Of a stretch of 64,000 nt of DNA, positions 56,619 to 64,000 are shown in pieces. Source of the stretch: Kingdonia uniflora. Taxonomy: Eukaryota > Streptophyta > Magnoliopsida > Ranunculales > Circaeasteraceae. Location: NCBI GenBank assembly GCA_014058105.1, contig JACGCM010002659.1, positions 2,914,001-2,978,000 on the forward strand, written 5' to 3'. The notes under the pieces were generated by a model. That model did no database searches and was not told where the DNA came from. It was given only the letters and a program-made list of their open reading frames with translations. How positions within the stretch are numbered: the stretch's first letter is position 1; each line of letters starts with the position of its first letter. Position numbers and translations under genes: made by a program.

Positions 56619-59600
56619 TCCTTCTCCTTTTAATTCTTTTGTAGTTGCTGTAAGGGAAAAACGAAGCCAAATAGTTTGTTTTTGTTCAAGGGTGTCACAG
56701 GCCCCTTAATTTTGGGTTTAAGGGGGCAGCCTTCTATACCCGTCTGAAGGGACTGTCTATTCGAGTTTCAAGGCACACCACTGTTCTGGTATGTGCTTGA
56801 AGAGGTTGCAACCGCAAGCCTCCACTGTTTTTGAAAGTGAAACAGTTGACATAGTATATGATTAGAGGTGCTGCAAGTTCCATCTCTGAGTATGGCAGTT
56901 GCCACAGTTCAATTGATAGTTTTGGTTACTTCAAGCGTTGATCGTTTCGGTCGTTTCAAGCCTTAGACTTTCACTCTCAAGGTGTTTCAATGAGCTTAAT
57001 ATTTATGCTGGTTTTTGGTTTGTCGTGGGCAGCTTTTGGTGATGTAACTACCACTCGTATGAGTGTGTCTGATGGTATTGGGGCGCAAATCCAAAATGTA
57101 AAATTAAACGGCTCTAACTATCAACCTTTGTTAAAGAGTTTATATTCGCTGAGAAGAAATTAATGCTTGTTGTTGACGAGTCTCCAAACAAGATAATAAT
57201 ACGCTTGTGGATTAGGAAAGTTAAAACTCTATGTTATGACATGGTTATTAACTGACAATCAAGGAGATTTGGGAAGCAGTTAAGGCGATGCACTCTCGGA
57301 GCATATTGTTTCCGAAATCTTTCTATTTTTACTATGTTCCTAAACCTCTTACTTAGTATTATTGCTAATTGTGGGTGTGTGTGGGAGAAGGTTAGATTGC
57401 GACTTCAGTCAGAAACGCCAATCAAGGAGTTTCAGGTTTCTCTTATCCTTTCTAATAATCCATAGTGCAATGCTATTAAAGAAAGTATTTTGGCAAATGA
57501 TTCTGCAACCACTGGTTTTTCTCATATGCATCTCATATTCCCAAGGAAAACTCTGTCCTAGTATCTAGTGTCCGCTTCGGTGCTTCTTGATGACATGGCG
57601 GCCATACTGATGGTAATGGGGGTACTCTTAAGTTTTGGAGATACTAATGGTCTAATTTGCCTTAATGGTGGTGGTAGTGTTGATGACTTGAAGAGTTTAA
57701 TGTAATATGATTTGCCACACCAATGGTTACTGGTGGGGTAAGTGGGGTACGCCTGCGTATGAGAGTTAGGTATTAGATAATGTTTGTGAGGCATGATTGG
57801 ATGTTATTATAAAATTCTCATCCTACTGATCATGTGTCTAGTGAGGAGTACACCGACCAGATTAGTGAGCCTCTCTAGGAATTGAACTTTGTCACTATTA
57901 GTTCCTACTAGCGTATAACCGCTATAGCTACTACAGGTATGCCTGCTTGCCTAGTCTCCATTATCATGGGTCATTGACTCAGGAATAAGCTTCTATCCCT
58001 TCTTAATTTCATATTATTATAGCTTATGGTTCTGTCCATAAAGTCCTGGGGTTAGATATCATTCCCCTATCCATCCCGGTCCTTTGTTTTTCAATTTGTT
58101 TGCTCAATAGGTCTTTGTAATCATTTTTCCGGACAAATTATAAGATCTTTATAATGTTTCTTATCATTATCTTTATCATCTCGAGCGTGTCATGTTCACG
58201 AAGAAAGTGATTGGTTTTTGGCTAGGTAACAACGACACGGATACGGGTGTCGGTGTCCGACACGGCAAGGTCAAAATGAGTGAAAACGGGGACATGGCTG
58301 CAGTATTCATATATATTAGGTCTCAGGAGGCAATAGGGAAACAGCAAGGTTTTTGGCCTCATGCATAGTACATCCTACAAACAGGCCCGCTCCCTAGCTA
58401 TCAGCTATGTTCTCCCTTGGAGATGCTCCCGAAAACTTTTGGAGACGGTTCCCCTCCTTTCCTCCAAAACAACAGTCATGTGTCCGTCATAAATAAAACT
58501 CAGAATAAAAAACAGCACTCCTGGCTTATAATTTATATAAATAAACTCCTAAAACTCAACTCAAATGACCACAAATCTCACTCCCTCGAAACACAAACCT
58601 CAACAAACACAATGGACCATCTTCCTCGACGAGGGAATCGAAGGTCAGACAAACAAAAGGAAGAGAGATGACGAACAAGAGACTCTCATTGCCATGGATG
58701 TCGACGAAGACCATCTTCCTCCCTCGAAATGAGCTGCTCTCCCCTCTAAACCACAAACCCTAACAAACCCATCTTTGGCAGAGTCTGGTCGGAAATGAAA
58801 ACAACTCCGTCTCCGTCGTGCGTCGGCACAGAAGGTGAGTCACAACCCTCCATTTCTCCCTCTATTCTTCCTTCTTCCTTTGACTTTTTTATATTCTCAT
58901 ATTCAGATTTGAATCTGCCGTGTCCAACGCCGTGTCCGTACGCGTATCCGTGTCCAAAACGTATGGACACGGATTTTTTTTGGAGATAGGAGTGTCGTTA
59001 CATAGGTTTTTGGATATGAAGAAAACACCACGTGGACCGAAGGCGATTCTATTCTAATAGTTGCGAGCATTACAACAATGCCGTGAGTTCCTTAAAGTTT
59101 ACTATTGTCTGTTGACGTGTGCCCTCCCATTGTCTCCACCAGGTCAATGCATGTTAATGATTTAACTTTTCCACTTTACTCTGGGTCTTTGGTTTATCCC
59201 CTAATCGAATTTTTGTTTTCTATTTTGGACGGCTTGTCGGGTTTGGTTTGTTGTGTTTAATTACTCTTCGTGGCCTCTGAATAAACCCCCTATACTAATA
59301 TAAAAAGACTATTAACTTACCTCTTTGGAGATTGCAAGTAGAAATAGGCGGGGGAAAATTTGTGTGGCCTCTGACTTTAAAGCTGCGGTTGATTCCTTTT
59401 TGAAGAATGTTGTTCCTTGCCAACTCCTTTCGTAATAGCAGTCCCTTAGAAACTATTTCTCTTATCTTTGAAATGTCTATCTTGATGAGAAGTTAACTCC
59501 AATGTAGACACGTGCTAAAAGAGCTTGCACAATGACTCTTGGCTTTGGAGACAGGAGTCAAGGGAGAACCCCCTTCCCTCGTAAAATTAAAGATTCCTTG

Positions 59601-62600
59601 CAGGAGTTCTTAGATATTCCTAGGCTCTAGGCTTGAGGAATGCCAACCTAGTTGGGATGTCTCTTGTCTGTATCTTTTGGTTTGCTTTCTCTGCACTTTT
59701 CTCATAGTTGATAAATAAAACTTACTTTTGAAAAAAAAGAACTAGTAACTTAGACAAAGTACTTTTACATTTTGTGCAAGAACTAGTAGCCTTGACCAGA
59801 AAACACACTTTGGAGATAGTGTTGACACAAAAGATGAGATAAAAGAAGTGTTGGGCATGAAACAAATGGCTGTTCCCATCTTTGCGGGAATCTTATCAGC
59901 TTTGAGAAGGGTGATTGCGAGGCGTGTGTCACTCAAGGTTTGCTGTCTAAAACTTCCATCTTATCAAGTTTTCTACTTGAGAAAAGTAACCTAATGCCAT
60001 GGTTAACATCTGATTGTAGCCTTTGCGTCCTTTCAGAATCAGCTTAAAAGACGACTTCATGCATTGAGTATTGCTTCTGCGACATGCTTTTTGTTTCCCT
60101 TGGCCATATGGGACTTGATATTTGTAAGTTCGGTTGGGTCACTTCTATGTGTCAATATGCTTAAGCTAGGTCTAACTGAAATTAATAACCAAAATGTCAA
60201 ATTCTATTGATATAGAGCCCATAATTCGATATTGTTGGCATATAAGCATATCGAGCGCTATGTGTTGTTTTAACAAATTGAAAATATCGAAGATATTGAT
60301 CAATATGACATATCACAGTACCATGATATACCCAAACACATTTTAACGTCTTGGGGGTAATGTGGGATCCACTCAAGGACCTGTTGATTTAGGTAAATAA
60401 TTAATGCGTTCGCCAACTGGAGAAGTCATTTTTGGAGGATAAGCTATGCGTTTTTGAGATCTCCGTGCTTCTTGGTTGAAACCTCCAAGGGGTCTGTCTA
60501 ATATCAAATAACACTGTCACTTTAATAGATATATCGCAGTATTATGTGTTTCCCCCCTTTAAACGAATCCAACCAATATATCATACCATTCCTCTGAATT
60601 GTCATTGGCAGTCCGATATCGATGTAATGGCAAAAGTGTTGCAAGTAATCTCTAGGAATGAAATAATTTTCGCAAGTAATCTTCTATATTCTATATATCA
60701 TGGTTTGGTTGACATTGGTTATTTTTCCTTTTGTTTGTTTTGAATACCTCCAGGGATCACCTTCTGATAGCAACGTAATATTGCCATTTCCGACTTGGGC
60801 CTTTTTCAGCACTACACTATTTGGAGTCATCTTAATATTCTACGTTGATAGTATTGCTGAAGAGAGGTGCATATTTCTCAAAAAATCTTTTAAACTGTTC
60901 TTTTAGCCTCACTTTCAGTATTCAGTTCAGTTTTGTTTTTGTTATCTGAATAACTTAATTGTATAGCGCGAAACGCAGAAAATAAGAAGGGAAGAGAAAA
61001 TCACATTAATATTACGAAACAAGCAAAGGTTTAGGAACTACTGCCCTGCATCTAAAAGAAGGATGTCCACATGGAAATAAACAAACCCGAAACTCCTTTT
61101 GCTCTTCATGCATATAGAAGAAAAAAGAAAATTTCAGATTCACCCTTAATAAAGAAGAATATATGCGTAAATCTCACCCTCTCTCCTCAAGAACACATTA
61201 GCAATTCTACCTTAATATTTGTAGGTGATTTAGGCTGTAGTAACGGCAAAAACATCTGATTTGCAGTAGCAACTCAAACATCTTTTGAGGAAATAACACC
61301 CAAATATAAGGGTCAATAAGTGGTAAAGTCTTGATGGGTTTTGATTAAACTCTAGTTGTGAAGCGAAGAGAAGCAACAGAAAAATCCAAGATTTGAATTT
61401 TGATAAATCCTAAAAGCTATATCATTTAGAGAGAATAATAATCTGATATTTGATTCAGTTTTGGAGCAATAGCACACATCAAAAGTAGTAGATTTATAAG
61501 GTTTAAGAGATCTGATTGGAGAAGCACAAGGAGAGGATAAGACCAACAGTAAAAGAGAAAATAATAGAAATATAAGTTTAGAAAAGTTATTGGTAAAAAG
61601 GAGCTACAACTATAGATAGTTATTAGTAATATGGTCTGAACAAAAGTTGAAAGATAAAAGTAGAATGTAGAAGAATATAAAAGTACTTTTGAAAAAACTC
61701 ATTTGAACAAAAACTTGGCGACGCAAAGCCCACATCCACTCGAAAACACAAAGCACTTGATCTTCTTTAGAACTAACACGATCTTGTGGTCTGATACCAT
61801 GTAAAGTTTTGGTATATCGATTAAAGAATTGAAGAAACTGGCTTTATTCAATATTACTCAACTTGTTTTTATCACTCTAATCACAGACTTAGATAGAGTC
61901 CTGATTGGAGTCCTACTAAAAGAGTAAAAAATCTAGTCTAATGTAAACCCTTACATGCTCAACAAGTAACCCTAATGGATTGATCTGTGCCCACCTGGAA
62001 TCGATCCAATACCACTAAAATATACATGGATCTATCCTATTTGGTTGTAGGACCGATTCAACCATATAGGCTAGTTCTGACTGAGTGTACCACACTACAC
62101 CATACTCTGTATTAAGGAGAAATATTTGCCTCATCAAAACTAGCCGTTGCCTTGGGTTAGCCAGGTACTTGGCAGACGGAGATTAGCTTAGAACCAAATC
62201 CCGGGCCTGGTGTTTCGAATCTGGGTCAACCTATATGTATACATATGAACCCAAGCTCCTATCAGGGTTGATTTGTGCAATAGAAAAATCCCCTAATACG
62301 TTAATCTCCAATTGAACGCGAAGCTTGTTAATATTGTTGTGATAACTAATTTACCTGACTATGTCGATTCCTGTAGCAGATCATACTCGACGCATTTTTC
62401 TGGAATTAGATTGCTTGTGTTATAACATACTTACGTTTGTATTGCAATATAATAATGTTTGACGAATCTCCTTGAATGTACACATAAGTGATTGGTGTGT
62501 TCTTTTCTTTTTTTAGATTGCATATAGTTTTCTCTTCTCCAAGGCATTTAATGGTAGCTGCAGGAGGCGTCATTGTTATGGAGATTCTATACAAAATGGA

Positions 62601-62647
62601 TTTTTCTCTACTAGGTTTCTTAATTTGCTCGTCAACTTTGGCATTCG
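55071..62647 (+). CDS. MTP12: MTP12 / ZnT5-like zinc transporter, partial (8 exon parts)
   Basis: Exons with GT-AG borders and matching phase: 55071-55263, 55379-55464, 55756-55840, 56209-56286, (about 59760)-59937, 60037-60123, 60754-60866, 62517-62647. The protein text is a row of membrane segments: QIIHIIGNVMRIWSIYSTYW, VVLFIFSCLVPSSILFLVSQ, INGGITALYFIFLANGLRSC, YAGAVLGVLSGVLYGRRG, IAMLASFYFLSQGWAMATYS, MKQMAVPIFAGILSALRRVI, ASATCFLFPLAMWDLI, FFSTTLFGVILIFYVDSIAE, HLMVAAGGVIVMEILYKMDF. These match the long N-terminal membrane part of plant MTP12, a cation diffusion facilitator that works with MTP5 to load zinc into the Golgi (from memory). The zinc-transporting C-terminal part and the true start are outside the recognised exons. 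Exon 4 is split by about 3.5 kb of transposon debris: read straight through, the frame meets TGA at 56314. Either that interval is now an intron or the copy is inactive. Confidence 0.82.
56571..56625. repeat. (CTTT)n microsatellite
   Basis: About 12 tandem CTTT units. Likely polymorphic. Lies in the interval that splits MTP12 exon 4. Confidence 0.95.
57040..58215 (+). mobile_element. decayed copia gag-protease stretch
   Basis: Plus frames give QIQNVKLNGSNYQPLL (compare the gag opening 'kLnGsNY..W'), a piece like 'TWLLTDNQGD', and later WVIDSGISFY (compare protease 'WiiDSGAt'), then SPGVRYHSPIHPGPLFFNLF. Many stops. No LTRs located. Confidence 0.45.
58224..59001. mobile_element. non-autonomous element with GTGTCC-rich inverted ends
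   Basis: Left end AACAACGACACGGATACGGG and a GTGTCGGTGTCCGACACGG block (58225-58265) face a right zone of repeated 'ccgtgtcc' and 'cgtatccgtgtcc' ending GTGTCGTTA (58915-59000), so the ends are long inverted repeats. Flanks 'ggctaggt' and 'acataggt' may be a decayed 8-bp target duplication, which would fit hAT. The inner part has C/T-rich exon-like text (58417-58800) with no recognised protein. Confidence 0.55.
59100..59745 (+). mobile_element. LINE-like 3' tail with poly(A)
   Basis: Ends with 'ctgcacttttctcatagttg', then AATAAA-type signals and an A-run at about 59728-59736, the usual look of plant LINE 3' ends. Upstream frames are too decayed to show a domain. Confidence 0.4.
60867..62516 (+). 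other. 1.65-kb intron of MTP12-like gene
   Basis: Holds an LTR candidate (61800-62136) and, around 62155-62225, a stretch with a tRNA-like B-box word (gtttcgaatctggg) that could be a SINE head. No exon. Confidence 0.5.
61800..62136 (-). mobile_element. candidate copia-type LTR with primer site
   Basis: Plus limits TGTAAAGTTTTGG to CCTCATCA (TG...CA), 337 bp. Immediately left lies TCTGATACCA (61790-61799), the reverse of the initiator-tRNA primer site TGGTATCAGA, so the element would read on the minus strand with its inside at <61790. No ORF or second LTR found. It may be a truncated TRIM. Confidence 0.45.
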
Positions 62648-64000
62648 GTAAGTTTTAGTATGTTTGGGTTCATATTTCATGCTTTTTATTCTCATCATGT
62701 TTATCCCGTGTTTTGGATGATGCAAATTTGTCGAGAGGCATTTACTGTTACCTGGGATGCCGAAAAATATTGCAAGAAATATTAAGAGTACTTGTTCATC
62801 AAGTATTTTACTATCTTACACTGAAAAATGGACAAAAAATGTTTAATAGCATCAAATTCTTAAAATAATTAATTTCCTAAGAGGCAGTTGTTGCAAAAAA
62901 TACTGAAGTCCCTAACAAGCTCATTACAAGTGAAAGTTTTCAATAAGGTTGAAATATGATTAGACCAGAGGAGCAGAATATATAGTTTACTGAGGAATGA
63001 GCTGAAGCACATGGCTAGTGCAAGTAGAATATAGTTCTGATCCTCGCATATGAGTTCTCCCATCTAAATAATTTTTTTTTAAGAAATACATTACCCAACT
63101 CGCTGTAGAGCTTACAACCTAATTGATCTCCATAAAATTGACCTCTAGCCTTACCTGTTCTAATCATCCTAGTTAATGCCAGATCAAGTCGGCCGCATGT
63201 TAGAATTGTATTCATACCTGTACAGTCAACAACAAGAATACAGCTTCCTTAGAAACTTTTGGATAGCATTCAACCTAAGGCCTCTACCATGATAATAAAT
63301 CCCGTTAGCTAGCTCTAGATAGCTGTGTATATTTCATTAGGTTTTAGTAGACAATCCTTATAAACATGCCTCTTTTGCAAAAGTGGTATAATGATGCCCT
63401 AGTCCAATTTAGATCAGTATAAATAACATAAAAGAAAGATTGATGCTCTCTCTCTCTCATCTTGATTTCTTGGTTCTCTTTGTAGATTATCATGATGTTC
63501 TAGGCGCATTGGTTTGTGAACCTGTTCACATTGTATCAAAGTCCTACAGGCTCTACATGTGTGGGTAATACATTTGATTCTCTTGCGAGAGAACACCACC
63601 TGTGCCAATTCTTAATCACAAGAAGGGTGCAATACTAGATCCACAAATCCTTTGTCCGGGTCTTGAAAAGTATGAGAAATATCATATCCATAGCCATCCT
63701 GATGTAGAAAACATGTTATCTTGCTTGGCAACCTGGACCCGACTGAAGTAGCTGGTGCATAGCAAGATTTAATTAAAAGGAGAAGATAGGGAAGCTAGAT
63801 AGTCAGCACATCAGTTAGCTTCCCTGTATACATGAAAATGTCAAAATATTCAAAAAGGGTTTTCATTCTTCTTATGTCTTGAATCAGAAAGTGACTGCCA
63901 AGGTGGCTCAGGATTGTGCTTGATGAGATGCACCATGGCTGCTGCGTTTTATGCCACACCCCTTCCCAATGCATTTTTCATACCTGCATGGATGGCCTGC
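62648..64000 (+). other. intron or downstream region of MTP12-like gene
   Basis: Begins with a good donor (gtaagt) after 62647, so at least one more exon must follow, but none is recognised before the window ends. No repeat structure noticed. Confidence 0.4.

Larger units (their letters stand above)
56287..59760. mobile_element. composite transposon debris splitting MTP12 exon 4
   Basis: The MTP12 text stops after ATYSPF (56286) and resumes near SSLDQKTHFGDS (59780). The 3.5 kb between holds, in order: a (CTTT)n run, a decayed copia gag/protease stretch, an element with GTGTCC-rich inverted ends, and a LINE-like tail ending in poly(A) at about 59735. The word AGAACTAGTA occurs at 59737 and again at 59780. 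The exact outer borders and the order of arrival are not resolved. Confidence 0.6.

Overview
This is nuclear DNA of a flowering plant, most likely a eudicot. The support is AT-rich sequence, genes split by GT-AG introns, a copy of the plastid trnE-trnY segment, plant-type LINEs, Ty1/copia and Ty3/gypsy elements, hAT transposons and plant mobile domain (PMD) coding remnants. I cannot name the species. Only two host genes look functional. One is a complete six-exon gene on the minus strand (15382-18543) for a mitochondrial TatB-like protein. The other is part of a zinc transporter gene of the MTP12/ZnT5 type on the plus strand (exons 55071-62647), with both ends missing. Most of the rest is mobile elements and broken genes.

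Layout. 1-3 kb: a 3 x 150-bp tandem repeat, an RNase H fragment, and three exons of a MORC/CW zinc-finger gene. 3-6.2 kb: a minus-strand LINE split by a MITE. 7.2-10.3 kb: a broken TRAPPC11 gene on the minus strand. 10.7-14.2 kb: a degenerate plus-strand LINE followed by a copia integrase scrap. 15.4-18.5 kb: the TatB-like gene, with a hAT MITE and its perfect 8-bp target duplication in intron 2. 20.8-21.0 kb: plastid-derived trnY and trnE with C-to-T decay. 23.3-23.9 kb: a MITE with a second partial copy.

24.9-46.8 kb is a nest of insertions that can be unpacked from target-site duplications. A Tat-type Ty3/gypsy remnant carries an antisense extra ORF and a 3' LTR at 46323-46809. That ORF is split by a hAT element (26143-44613, flanked by GTAATACC). 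The hAT is split by a tandem non-autonomous copia element with gag only (26875-39706). That element is split by a 9.36-kb SIRE-like copia (27566-36921, flanked by GAGAT) with an envelope-like ORF. A further LINE lies in the 3' part of the hAT.

46.8-52.3 kb holds two PMD pseudogenes in head-to-head inverted orientation, one of them interrupted by a roughly 1-kb solo LTR (target duplication GCTTT). 55-62.6 kb is the MTP12-like gene, whose fourth exon is split by about 3.5 kb of transposon debris.

The least expected pattern is that three different LTR families here carry arrays of TTCGAA-centred palindromes. In two of them the array sits in a shared module that appears to be inverted relative to the direction of the element.
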